From Marthasterias glacialis (taxonomy: Eukaryota > Echinodermata > Asteroidea > Forcipulatida > Asteriidae): a stretch of DNA of 64,000 nt. The position numbers were made by a program, and so were the translations under genes. Below, piece after piece: positions 59,001 through 61,547 of the stretch (the stretch's first letter is position 1; every line of letters begins with the position of its first letter). Below the pieces are notes generated by a model, which saw only the letters and a list, made by a program, of their open reading frames with translations, was not told where the DNA came from and searched no databases. The stretch spans positions 5,822,171 to 5,886,170 of the forward strand of contig OU452236.1 in assembly GCA_911728455.2 (NCBI GenBank), read 5' to 3'.

Positions 59001-60289
59001 GCCATGTCGCCTAAAGTTCACACTACACTGTATAACACACAGGGACATTGGCTCCCAAAATGGAGCAGCCAAGATTATTGTGATGCATCAGGTGAATTTT
59101 GGTCAATAGTTGAATGGTTTCAGTTGGTTGGTCCACTTGCTGGAAGTTGTTGCAGTCGATGGGGTTTTAAGCTAATGATTCTGAACAGATGCATCATTCA
59201 TTAATTTAACCAAAGTCCGTCAGAGGTTATCATTTGAGATTGTGTTCCTCTTCCTCTGTAGTCGTGAATGAGCCATCATCCTCAAGGAGTCTTCAACTGG
59301 GGGATACTGGCACCCTTACGAGCCCCAATTACCCGAACAACTATCCCGACAGCCTGAATGGGGAGCTGGTGCTGACCATTCCAGCAGGAACAGTCCTCAA
59401 GATCACCATCACAGCATTGGACCTTATCTTTGATGTTCCATGCGACAATGGGGACAGTATCAATGTAAGTCTTTCATGTTTGTAACGTGATCTGACAAAA
59501 AAATGCCCTTTACACGATGAGACTCTTTTAGTGGCGCTAGACAGGCAGTAAACTTTAATCCGTGTTACTCGGAAGTACTGAGGATACCAAGGAGACATTC
59601 TGCTCCTCCCATGCATCACCCTTACTCCCTAGGCCTCTTTACTTGCAAGTGACCTCAATCCTCCAATGTCCTCCTTTCCAATGTCACTCCATGCAACTGT
59701 TTGGACTTCGATAACATTGGAATGCCTGACCCAGTGACAAGCAAATTGTTATTTGGGCCTACAGTCCTTCTGAATCCTTCATTTTGGCAAAGAGGACATA
59801 GGATCCGAAATACAAGAGAGTTTTTCCGTTCCAGCATTGCAATCCCCGAGTAGCAACATGTCACCCTATGGCTATATGCGGTGGCAGCAGTGACAATGTT
59901 GAGGAATATTGAAATATTACCATTTCAAATGCATCAAATCAGCGAACTGTTTTTTCCAAACTAAGTGTGAAAAGTGCAGATAGATAAGGGTCTGATTCCC
60001 TTGCCAGCTGCCTTTGGATGTTGTGGGAAGCTGGAGTATACAGCAATATCGTATTGGAAAGCGGACTACAATGAAGAAATTTCTCATAAAATATATCACA
60101 ATCTTTGTTTTGTTTTTTTCTCAACAGATTTCATCGGGCAATAATGTTTTGTCCATTTGCTCAGCACTGGCGCTTCCAGTACAGTGGTTCAGTAACCCCA
60201 CTGAATTGACCACGACCATCAGTTTCACAACAAGTGCAACCAACTCTGCGACTGGTTTCACTGGCACATACGAGGTCCTGCAAAATTAG
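12299..60289 (+). CDS. Giant secreted ADAMTS-like metalloprotease with 22 TSP1-like and 12 CUB modules
   Basis: Fifty-seven coding exons join without a frame break to 9,810 nt (3,269 residues plus stop). Order: signal peptide (1-24), prodomain, furin site RQRR (209-212), reprolysin catalytic domain with HEIGHSLGMYHDGG (zinc site, from residue 355) and Met-turn NIMA, disintegrin-like domain, eleven TSP1-like repeats, then TSP1 and CUB modules in near-strict alternation, ending in a CUB. All junctions are GT-AG except one GC-AG (donor 32184). The catalytic and disintegrin parts are ADAMTS-like; the central TSP1, cysteine-rich and spacer regions of that family are absent. TSP1 plus CUB tails recall ADAMTS13 (8 TSP1, 2 CUB), but this one is far larger. 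It is probably an extracellular-matrix protease; the substrate is unknown. No transmembrane segment is seen. Exons are listed in the module entries below. Confidence 0.9.
15631..15758. mobile_element. Short MITE with inverted ends
   Basis: CACTCTAAAACTAAAGTTAG at the left mirrors CTCAGTTAGTTTCAGAGTG at the right, and TTAGTCAAAAC mirrors GTTTTGACT. Length about 128 bp, no coding capacity, located near the end of intron 1. Confidence 0.65.
17483..19150 (+). CDS. ADAMTS-like gene: furin site and reprolysin catalytic domain (exons 5-9)
   Basis: Exons 17483-17628, 17876-17959, 18151-18248, 18521-18670 and 19016-19150 (phases 0,0,2,2,2). Exon 5 carries SERQRR, a proprotein-convertase site, followed by the mature start and the first strand (YVEASVVADDMM). 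The zinc site HEIGHSLGMYHDGG is split between exons 8 and 9 after the second histidine; all three histidines, the catalytic glutamate and the following Asp of the metzincin motif are present. The Met-turn methionine is in CVNRKNIMATVH, 14 residues after the third histidine. The domain is therefore predicted to be active. Introns here are 190-350 bases and hold nothing recognisable. Confidence 0.92.
19214..19798 (+). mobile_element. TTAA-flanked MITE, copy a (full length)
   Basis: Starts TAACCAGTT and ends AACTGGTTAA; about 585 bp. Inside are the family words GCCAAGAGAACAAAGATTCTC, GAAAATGTCAAATTCATG, CATTGAGCCAAAATACAA, and GACAAAGGTCTGGAATC. The same words in the same order occur in about nine other places in this gene. 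It fills most of intron 9. Confidence 0.75.
19861..20826 (+). CDS. ADAMTS-like gene: disintegrin-like domain (exons 10-12)
   Basis: Exons 19861-20020, 20404-20502 and 20756-20826 (phases 0,0,2). The sequence shows the ADAMTS disintegrin-like pattern: QQCAMTF, ICKALVCK, then PPLDGTRCGTKRDICIRGEC. It ends with STLVCDGGECIP. In normal ADAMTS proteins a central TSP1 repeat, a cysteine-rich domain and a spacer follow; here the next exon goes directly to a divergent TSP1-like repeat, and the intervening introns (257 and 689 bases) have no candidate exon. The open frame continuing past the donor of exon 11 is intronic read-through. Confidence 0.85.
21085..28770 (+). CDS. ADAMTS-like gene: tandem TSP1-like repeats 1-11 (exons 13-22)
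   Basis: Exons 21085-21252, 21942-22155, 22656-22841, 23396-23764, 24514-24693, 25444-25589, 25923-26136, 26797-26951, 27901-28108 and the first half of 28578-28967. Most exons end with the short N-terminal arm of one repeat and the next begins, in phase 0, exactly at its CSVTCG core. Repeat 1 (exon 13) is divergent. Exon 16 contains a complete internal repeat (CSVSCG at 23582), so one intron is missing there. Repeat 8 (exon 19) reads CNCSG in place of CSVTCG. The WxxW C-mannosylation pattern is largely gone, since most arms have only one or no Trp. Introns hold a SINE (22248), MITEs (23044, 24150, 26376, 27056) and a SINE scrap (25769); the intron 21253-21941 and that at 24694-25443 hold nothing I recognise. 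Confidence 0.88.
22248..22569 (+). repeat. tRNA-Leu-headed SINE, body type 1
   Basis: The head GTGTCGTGGCCG..GGACTCAAGTTCTGG..GTGTGGGTTCGACTCC follows tRNA-Leu(CAA), with the A-box part shortened. The body (GGTACCTGCGAGGATAGAGG, TTTAAAAAAGCC) ends in an ATT-rich tail. A minus-strand copy with the same body is at 34905-35257. Located in intron 14. Confidence 0.8.
23044..23212 (+). mobile_element. TTAA-flanked MITE, copy b (5' end only)
   Basis: TTAACCAGTTGCTGTCGG starts the copy and it ends soon after AAGAGAACAAAGATTCTC. Only the first 170 bases of the family remain. Intron 15. Confidence 0.65.
24150..24360. mobile_element. MITE family H (CATAGAGCTGC-type ends)
   Basis: The left side CAATTCCATGGAGCTGC and right side GCAGCTCTATGAAATTG are inverted. 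The inside has GCAGGAAACCAGTCACAAAT and CTGGTAACC. Similar elements or fragments are at 46885-47045, 49250-49460, 49750-49890, 54905-54990 and, weakly, 25630-25720 and 51420-51490. Intron 16. Confidence 0.6.
25769..25842 (+). repeat. SINE 3' fragment, body type 2
   Basis: CCTTCAAAAAGTAACCCACA and GTAATGGGTGAATTGCAT correspond, reverse-complemented, to the ends of the SINEs at 43815 and 58160. Intron 18. Confidence 0.5.
26376..26647. mobile_element. Inverted-repeat MITE (about 270 bp)
   Basis: CCCATGCTCAAAGATTATAG on the left pairs with CTATAATATTTGCCCATG on the right; nearer the centre CGCCATTTCGGCAAGTGA pairs with TCACTTGCCGAAATGGCG perfectly. Arms are about 110 bases. Intron 19. Confidence 0.7.
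27056..27679 (-). mobile_element. TTAA-flanked MITE, copy c (full length, inverted)
   Basis: On the plus strand it runs from TTGACCACTAG to CAACTGGTGAA, about 624 bp, with the family words reversed (CGCTTCGTTTCACCCACA, AGAAGAGGATTACGAGAC, TGACATTTTCTTGATAGA). The terminal TTAA has mutated at both ends. Intron 20. Confidence 0.7.
28578..29712 (+). CDS. ADAMTS-like gene: TSP1 repeat 11 and CUB domain 1 (exons 22-23)
   Basis: Exons 28578-28967 and 29512-29712 (both phase 0). Exon 22 opens with CSVSCGAG of the eleventh TSP1 repeat and continues without an intron into CUB 1 (FGCDTTTSLEG ... FDLEDSEDCQFDFLE). Exon 23 gives the second half (LCGN ... GRGYSVVY) and the arm YETSEWSE of the next TSP1. 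This is the only CUB whose first half shares an exon with a TSP1 core. A nine-base unit is repeated three times at 28857-28882, giving NVRNVRNV in a loop of the CUB. The intron 28968-29511 holds a minus-strand SINE. Confidence 0.88.
29060..29327 (-). repeat. tRNA-Leu-headed SINE, minus strand
   Basis: Reading on the minus strand, the head includes GTGGCCGTGTGG..GCGCAACAGACTCCAGTTC and GTGTGGGTTCGAATCCCC, followed by a body type 1-like segment. Divergent. Intron 22. Confidence 0.6.
29792..30152. mobile_element. MITE family F, copy 1
   Basis: TTAAAGCCCCAGCTCAACGT at the left end is mirrored by CAATGTTGAGCTGGGGCTTTAA at the right. An internal palindrome TTTTCGTCTCACTGAGACGAAAA sits at about 29966-29990. 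A shorter copy is at 48939-49216. Intron 23. Confidence 0.8.
30716..33295 (+). CDS. ADAMTS-like gene: TSP1 repeat 12 and CUB 2 (exons 24-26)
   Basis: Exons 30716-30863 (phase 0 in, 1 out), 31996-32183 and 33118-33295. This is the first three-exon cassette: TSP1 core CSVTCGEG, CUB first half (ACNGDLTRTEDG ... DCEVDSVE) and CUB second half (ISDVNTDGEALSLCGN). The donor after exon 25 is GC (AG|GCAAGT), the only non-GT donor in the gene. Unlike the other cassettes exon 26 has no TSP1 arm and ends in phase 1, passing straight into CUB 3. Introns contain a tRNA-like relic (31795-31872), a small inverted repeat (31681-31744) and a MITE copy (32375-32806). Confidence 0.87.
31681..31744. repeat. 64-bp inverted repeat
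   Basis: Twenty-base arms TTATAATAGGTGTTAATTTT and AAAATTAACATCTATTATAA pair with one mismatch around a 24-base centre. Too short to classify; possibly the remnant of a MITE. Confidence 0.6.
31790..31875 (+). repeat. tRNA-like relic or SINE head (non-Leu type)
   Basis: TTGGTAGTCCAGCTGGTAAG resembles the D-arm and A box, and GTGGGTTTGAATCCCACC the T-arm and B box. Acceptor-stem pairing is incomplete, so I do not call a functional tRNA. It differs from the Leu-type heads elsewhere in the window. Confidence 0.45.
32182..32189 (+). other. GC-AG intron donor
   Basis: The exon 25 boundary reads GTCGAG|GCAAGT. Frame, CUB domain structure and every other cassette require the junction here; no usable GT is nearby. 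AG|GCAAGT is the strong consensus known for GC donors. Confidence 0.8.
32375..32806 (+). mobile_element. TTAA-flanked MITE, copy d (5'-truncated)
   Basis: Begins with AAAACATTGGCCGTGAC and carries CATTGAGCCGAAACACAATG, GAACAAAAGGACAAAG, CTCAGCAGTGGAATG and GGGAAACATTTGCATG of the family; the first third is missing. Intron 25. Confidence 0.65.
33552..34290 (+). CDS. ADAMTS-like gene: CUB 3 (exons 27-28)
   Basis: Exons 33552-33739 (phase 1 in, 0 out) and 34093-34290 (0,0). The first half has SPNYPEEYGPNENC and ends TCTDFLQ; the second has LCGNELPLP and the arm LWFTSDFGE that starts TSP1 repeat 13. CUB 2 and CUB 3 are the only directly adjacent CUBs in the protein. The intron between these exons holds the short MITE scrap at 33939-34055. 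Confidence 0.88.
33939..34055 (+). mobile_element. TTAA-flanked MITE, copy e (5' end only)
   Basis: TTAACCAGTTGCCACAGCG, GACGGGATTATTTTCTCGG and GGGTACCACTGGCACAAAG match the first 115 bases of the family. Intron 27. Confidence 0.65.
34668..37252 (+). CDS. ADAMTS-like gene: TSP1 repeat 13 and CUB 4 (exons 29-31)
   Basis: Exons 34668-34809 (0,1), 35606-35793 (1,0) and 37061-37252 (0,0). Core CSATCGEA; CUB first half SCDVVVDQTN ... CDTDYLE; second half IIDDERDTPLRFCG ... GPGYVAYVTF and TSP1 arm FIPGNWSE. Introns contain a full minus-strand SINE (34905-35257) and a full TTAA MITE (36173-36729). Confidence 0.88.
34905..35257 (-). repeat. tRNA-Leu-headed SINE, body type 1, near full length
   Basis: On the minus strand it reads TCGTGGCCGAGCGGTTTAGT, GGACTCAAGTTCTGGTGG, GTGTGGGTTCGAATTCCGG, then the same body as 22248-22569, ending in an ATT-rich tail (34905-34920). 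This is the best copy of type 1. Intron 29. Confidence 0.85.
36173..36729 (+). mobile_element. TTAA-flanked MITE, copy f (full length)
   Basis: Runs from TTAACCAGTTGTC to ACTGGTTAA, 557 bp, with both TTAA ends intact. All the family's internal words are present. Intron 30. This is the cleanest copy for defining ends. Confidence 0.8.
37619..39626 (+). CDS. ADAMTS-like gene: TSP1 repeat 14 and CUB 5 (exons 32-34)
   Basis: Exons 37619-37763 (0,1), 37908-38101 (1,0) and 39432-39626 (0,0). Core CSVTCGSGIRTRDVQC is almost identical to repeat 6 (exon 17), a sign of shared recent origin or conversion. CUB first half CYTYINETGQ ... NDFIT; second half ITGGNSQAPFLYC ... ENTAQGLNMY and arm IFVVGPFLE. 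The 1.3-kb intron 38102-39431 is almost entirely SINE and inverted-repeat sequence, and a SINE tail ends about 15 bases before the exon 34 acceptor. Confidence 0.88.
38179..38573 (+). repeat. tRNA-Leu-headed SINE, body type 3
   Basis: Head GTGTCTCGGCTAAGG, CCGGACTCGAACTCTGG, GTGTGGGTTCAAGTCC; body with CCTTCGGATGGGGTGTAAAG, and the 3' end GATAAAGTGCTATATAAGAA. Intron 33. Confidence 0.75.
38640..39062. repeat. Nested inverted repeats in intron 33
   Basis: TTATAACACACCTCTCC (about 38650) is the reverse complement of GAGGTGTGTTATAA (about 38928), and ACACATATGGACTGGCA (about 38941) of TGCCAGTCCATATGTGT (about 39040). Probably two small MITEs, one beside the other. Confidence 0.5.
39190..39415 (+). 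repeat. SINE body type 3, 5'-truncated
   Basis: Matches the second half of 38179-38573 (GACTGCAGATTGGGCCACAG, TTGTAAACCGTTATATGG, GATAAAGTGCTATATAAGAA). The tRNA head is missing. It abuts the pyrimidine tract of exon 34. Confidence 0.7.
39760..41750 (+). CDS. ADAMTS-like gene: TSP1 repeat 15 and CUB 6 (exons 35-37)
   Basis: Exons 39760-39901 (0,1), 40277-40455 (1,0) and 41559-41750 (0,0). The core reads CSARCGGG, so the Thr/Ser that is O-fucosylated in standard TSP1 repeats is Arg. CUB first half ACDASFGPGD ends with an extra cysteine cluster CPDCGCDSLT; second half IYEEGAPTLPPLCG and arm FYFTGEYSE. Intron 36 holds a full inverted TTAA MITE and a decayed SINE. Confidence 0.87.
40522..41139 (-). 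mobile_element. TTAA-flanked MITE, copy g (full length, inverted)
   Basis: On the plus strand from TTAACCAGTAGATGCC to AAACTGGTTGA, 618 bp. Family words appear reversed (GAGAATCTTTGTTCTCTTGG, GAAGAGGATTATGAGAC). Intron 36. Confidence 0.75.
41160..41320 (+). repeat. Decayed SINE body type 3
   Basis: GAGAAGAGGGTTTGCTGTGG, TTTGACTGCAAATTTCC and TTGTTAACTCTTACAAGATG weakly match the bodies at 38350-38500 and 39200-39350. Confidence 0.45.
42475..45352 (+). CDS. ADAMTS-like gene: TSP1 repeat 16 and CUB 7 (exons 38-40)
   Basis: Exons 42475-42616 (0,1), 43575-43765 (1,0) and 45158-45352 (0,0). Core CGVTCGGG; CUB first half FCDEEVTSPAF ... CDSDFVE; second half ITDLSTSVLDRKLCGS ... ENTAQGFRAY and arm YEVGEFST. 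The 1.4-kb intron 39 contains a SINE and the 37-bp tandem repeat. Intron 37 (41751-42474) has a C run and an A run but no element I recognise. Confidence 0.88.
42750..43171 (+). mobile_element. TTAA-flanked MITE, copy h (internal deletion)
   Basis: GGCAGGATTCTTTTGCGG, GGGTACCACTGGCACAAG and GCCAAGAGAACAAATGATTC from the 5' part are followed by the 3' part (TGTGTGGTCTGTGCGCGCTC) with the middle missing. Ends CTACTGTTAA. Intron 38. Confidence 0.65.
43815..44130 (-). repeat. tRNA-Leu-headed SINE, body type 2
   Basis: On the minus strand: TCGTGGCCGAGCGGTTTAGT, TTGGGTTCTGGTGG, GTGGGTTCAGATCCCGG, then a body shared with 58160-58474 (GAGACTTGCGTTTATATC, CACACCTCGAGTGGCC). Intron 39. Confidence 0.8.
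44278..44763 (+). repeat. 37-bp tandem repeat, about 13 units
   Basis: Each unit reads ACTTATGCAAAAGGAACACT then ATGGCAGTCTGAGAGAC. The first ten or eleven are identical; the last two or three carry single changes (CACCATGGCAATC, TATGGAAATC), so divergence is at the 3' edge. The unit is not a multiple of three and lies in intron 39, so it is non-coding. Every unit has ATGCAAAA, one base from the octamer ATGCAAAT. Confidence 0.95.
45663..46852 (+). CDS. ADAMTS-like gene: TSP1 repeat 17 and CUB 8 (exons 41-43)
   Basis: Exons 45663-45804 (0,1), 46035-46219 (1,0) and 46649-46852 (0,0). The core CSRPCGGG lacks the O-fucose Thr/Ser. CUB first half ECDDVIFLERQE ... CDKDYLL; second half VEDLSSQPFSYRICG ... 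GEGYQLYNLF and arm YIAEEWQE. Introns are short and hold a C run (45600-45611) and nothing else of note. Confidence 0.88.
46885..47045. mobile_element. MITE family H, second copy
   Basis: TTTCATAAAGCTGCTGCTAA at the left mirrors CAGCTTTATAAAATTG at the right, with ACCAGTCATAAGTAGC and TGGTAATCTG inside. Intron 43. Confidence 0.55.
47173..47785 (+). mobile_element. TTAA-flanked MITE, copy i (full length)
   Basis: Starts near CTAGTTGCCTCCGG and ends CAACTGGTTAA, about 613 bp, with the standard internal words (GAAAATGTCAAATTCATG, CTCCATTGAGCCGAAATA, AGTAGTGGAATGCCCGG). Intron 43. Confidence 0.75.
47881..48081. mobile_element. Inverted-repeat MITE (about 200 bp)
   Basis: AACTAATCCGAGCAGC pairs with GAGCAGCTCCGATTAGT, and CATGGTGTTTTACACCACCA and AGCTATGGCTGC with TGGTGTAAACACCCATG and GCAGCCATAGCT. 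The centre is rich in CpG and GCGC. Intron 43. Confidence 0.7.
48196..51353 (+). CDS. ADAMTS-like gene: TSP1 repeat 18 and CUB 9 with an extra intron (exons 44-47)
   Basis: Exons 48196-48337 (0,1), 49519-49700 (1,0), 50563-50670 (0,0) and 51240-51353 (0,0). Core CDRACGGG lacks the O-fucose Thr/Ser. CUB first half SCDEVIDSLPFS ... CGDTYVE. The second half, a single exon elsewhere, is split here: IRDLEAGFLNQRFCG ... SRSGQ | VMVTLNSGEN ... EYGFVTGNFSE. The extra intron 50671-51239 carries a C-rich tandem repeat next to its acceptor. Introns 44 and 45 hold family F and H MITEs and a tail of the stem-loop repeat. Confidence 0.87.
48939..49216. mobile_element. MITE family F, copy 2
   Basis: TTAAAGCCCCAGCTCAACAT to ATGTTGAGCTGGGGCTTTAA, 278 bp, with the internal palindrome GTTTTCGTCTCACTGAGACG at about 49027-49050. 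About 80 bases shorter than copy 1. Intron 44. Confidence 0.8.
49250..49890. mobile_element. MITE family H pieces around exon 45
   Basis: One element at 49250-49460 has CATAGAGCTGC at one end and CAGCTCTGTGAAATT at the other; another at 49750-49890 has TTTCTGCTGAGCAAAACTAA, GCAGGAAACCAGGCACAG and TTAAGCAGCTTTACGAAATG. Exon 45 (49519-49700) lies between them. Confidence 0.5.
49985..50050 (-). repeat. Tail fragment of the stem-loop repeat family, inverted
   Basis: On the minus strand: AAAAGAGATTCAAACACATG, GGTTGTACCCGCAAGTTTAC, TAGCTAATAGT. It matches the tail of the copies at 3100 and 5370 but lacks the hairpin. Intron 45. Confidence 0.55.
51071..51225 (+). repeat. C-rich imperfect tandem repeat
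   Basis: About ten units of 11-17 bases built on CTGACCCCC and CTGCCCGACCCC. It ends 14 bases before the acceptor of exon 47, so it may double as that intron's pyrimidine tract. The minus strand has runs of four to six G that could form a quadruplex. Confidence 0.85.
51743..53536 (+). CDS. ADAMTS-like gene: TSP1 repeat 19 and CUB 10 (exons 48-50)
   Basis: Exons 51743-51887 (0,1), 52244-52437 (1,0) and 53339-53536 (0,0). The core reads CSVTCDEG, with Asp for the Gly after the second cysteine. CUB first half SCDALVDVTDGT ... NDTCSVSSLS; second half IRDGTYVEYRQDYCGS and arm MYRPGEFSA. This CUB is among the most divergent. Intron 48 is mostly the 27-bp tandem repeat; intron 49 contains an inverted-repeat element. 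Confidence 0.86.
51951..52189 (+). repeat. 27-bp tandem repeat, 9 units
   Basis: Unit GATGGTGAGATCCCAATCCC plus ACCTAGC. Units 3 and 6 carry GCTGAG in place of GGTGAG, giving an 81-bp higher-order period. Because 27 is divisible by three, long open frames appear on both strands (for example the repeated DGEIPIPPS); they are not genes, as the array lies between exons 48 and 49. Confidence 0.95.
52750..53234. mobile_element. Inverted-repeat element, family E, copy 1
   Basis: AATAGATCGATCCATTAAGC and CTCCGCCTAC at the left mirror GTAGGTGGGGCTGAATGG and ATCGGTCTATTGA at the right; TATTGACCAATCATAGCC lies just inside. Related ends occur at 57141-57413. Intron 49. Confidence 0.65.
53940..55919 (+). 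CDS. ADAMTS-like gene: TSP1 repeat 20 and CUB 11 (exons 51-53)
   Basis: Exons 53940-54084 (0,1), 55115-55305 (1,0) and 55716-55919 (0,0). Core CSVSCGGGTRSREVTC; CUB first half ECDRVLTENSPI ... CDGDYLE; second half IIDATNPELNVKLCGQ and arm TFTTGDWST. Intron 51 holds family D copy 2 and a MITE scrap. Confidence 0.87.
54217..54750 (+). repeat. Interspersed repeat, family D, copy 2
   Basis: Aligns with 3752-4316 over its length (AGACCGATTGCGCGAC, TTAGCCATGCACTACCGGC, GAGCATTAATACCTAGCC, AAAGGAATCACACAGTT). Same orientation. Intron 51. Confidence 0.6.
54781..54863 (-). mobile_element. TTAA-flanked MITE, copy j (end fragment)
   Basis: TTTGTGCCAGCGGTACTC, GGCAATTCCGAGAAAATAAT and GGCAACTGGTTAA: the 5' end of the family in reverse. 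Intron 51. Confidence 0.6.
56467..56637 (+). CDS. ADAMTS-like gene: TSP1 repeat 21 (exon 54)
   Basis: Single exon, phase 0 on both sides. Core CSVSCGGGLMTRSVEC, and a terminal arm FYFFTGSYDA for repeat 22. Here the TSP1-CUB alternation is broken: two TSP1 repeats follow each other, as in the N-terminal array. The intron upstream (55920-56466) holds a G-run and nothing I recognise. Confidence 0.88.
56850..57065 (-). repeat. tRNA-Leu-headed SINE, body type 1, truncated
   Basis: On the minus strand: TGTCATGGCTGAGTGG, CAAGTTCTGGTGGCTAAG, GGGTTTGAATCCCGGTCG, followed by GGTACCTGCGAGGGTAGAG. Intron 54. Confidence 0.7.
57141..57413. mobile_element. Inverted-repeat element, family E, copy 2
   Basis: CAATAGACCAATCCATGAAG, TGTATTGACCAATCAGAGC and TTTGGCTAT at the left mirror ATAGCCAAGGCTGTGATTGG, TCAACACG and GAACGGTCTGTTGAA at the right. 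Intron 54. Confidence 0.7.
57685..60289 (+). CDS. ADAMTS-like gene: TSP1 repeat 22 and terminal CUB 12 (exons 55-57)
   Basis: Exons 57685-57832 (0,1), 59262-59464 (1,0) and 60128-60289 (0, stop TAG). Core CSVTCGTGVQSRLVEC. The CUB first half (LTSPNYPNNYPDSLNGELVL ... VPCDNGDSIN) lacks both cysteines of the usual first disulfide; the second half ISSGNNVLSICS keeps the other pair's partner. The protein stops at TYEVLQN, where a TSP1 arm would begin in other cassettes. Intron 55 (57833-59261) has a SINE and an about 112-bp tandem repeat; intron 56 has a family I repeat. Confidence 0.88.
58160..58474 (-). repeat. tRNA-Leu-headed SINE, body type 2
   Basis: Close relative of 43815-44130: CATCACAAAACCCAAAGG, CTCGAGGTGTGGGCTACTTT, GAACAGGGAGGGGTACATGA, then GACCGGGATTCAAACCCAC and CTGCTCGGCC of the tRNA-like head. 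Intron 55. Confidence 0.8.
58540..58885 (+). repeat. Diverged tandem repeat, about 112 bp, three units
   Basis: Units start at about 58542, 58656 and 58767 with CTTACTGYCTGACCATTCAA and share AATGGTAGRTRAA, CCTGCAAYAYGATA and GTGGTGAATG-like words. Intron 55. Confidence 0.75.
59595..59790 (+). repeat. Interspersed repeat, family I, uninterrupted copy
   Basis: GACCTCAATCCTCC, CTGTTTGGACTTCGATAA, GACAAGCAAATTGTTATTTG and GGCCTACAGTCC match 4455-4900, where the palindrome interrupts the element. Intron 56. Confidence 0.55.
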
Positions 60290-61502
60290 CCGCTCAGTGC
60301 AGTGCAACAGGGTCGTACGATGAGTTACGACCTTATTGCAAACATATTTTTTTTTTCATAGTGCAACAAAGTCGTAACTTTGTTTAAAAACTCCCTGATG
60401 TAAAGCATCAAACCATTGGAGCGAGATATGACATTGCTGCGTTGAGTAAATTGTGTATTTGCAAGTGTGCAAGATCCGACCTTTTGACCAGACTGAGTTA
60501 CGATCTTTTGACCAGACCGAGGTACGACCTTGTTGCACCAAATGTTAAATATTTTGTGCTCCAAGAGTTATCAGGAATGCATTTGTCTCCCAACAAATGA
60601 AATCAAATCTGATGCTAAATGTAGGCATAGACGCAAACTATTACCCAAATAATGTCAAATTAATCCAAAGCGATGTATATTTGTCTATTAATTAATGCGT
60701 TTGGAAGTCGTGGGAAACTCTATACAAGTCTCCTGAATCCAACGCTCTCTAGAGTTTTTTTTTTTTTTACGTCAAACATGTAATTAAAGAGTAGCTTAGA
60801 TTCATAAATTACCAGATTAATAAACTTCTTAGAAATTTCTTCTTATTTTTTATTTTAACCTTTTTTATTTTACTATTCAAAGTTATGCATCTTAACCCCT
60901 TTCAATGTAAGTTACATATATATATATATTTTGTGATTTGGACAATTTAAAAAAAAAAACAGAAATACCTGTTTTACTGTGGCCGTACATGTATGTGGAA
61001 AATATCCTACACTGGAATTAATATGCCGGTAAATTTTGTAGTATTTATTGAATCAAATATTCCTCAAGTGTCATTTTTTTTTAAATGATTAATTTCCATC
61101 ATGCTTGCTGTTTTTTTGAAATTGATTACAAACAAAGCTGCTGTTGTCCTACCTCCAAAGGAAAAAAAAGATAATTGGTTTAATCTTGAGCATTTCTTAG
61201 TAAATAACTTAAAACTGCTGGTATATTAAACAAAAATATTTATCCAGAAAAATGGGATAGTATCTCCGAGTAGAATTTTAAATCAGCGATGTTTACAGCA
61301 AGGCAAAATGTACATTTTATTAGAACTGATTTTGTCTTCATCTATTATATTGAACTGGAAATTCCATGTACATGTACTGTGCAACCCATCTTTTTAAATG
61401 TAGTGTATACTAGTTGTTCATTTTTATAACTGGAATATATTTTTGTGTGTATTTGGTAACCTTATAATTATTTTAATCGTTTTTGGTGTTCGAGACATTT
61501 TA

Positions 61503-61518
61503 AATAAAACAAAATAAA
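61503..61518 (+). terminator. Poly(A) signals of the ADAMTS-like gene
   Basis: Two AATAAA hexamers (61503-61508, 61513-61518) are followed by a G/T-rich stretch CTTGGTCTACGGTTGTTTT. This gives a 3' UTR of about 1.2 kb from the stop at 60287-60289. An earlier AATAAA at 60819-60824 could be used for a shorter form. Confidence 0.6.
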
Positions 61519-61541
61519 CATCAGTCTTGGTCTACGGTTGT

Positions 61542-61547
61542 TTTATT
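61542..61547 (-). terminator. Poly(A) signal of SRXN1
   Basis: TTTATT on the plus strand is AATAAA on the minus strand, about 330 bases after the SRXN1 stop and followed on that strand by T-rich sequence. It lies within about 25 bases of the opposing poly(A) signal. Confidence 0.55.
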
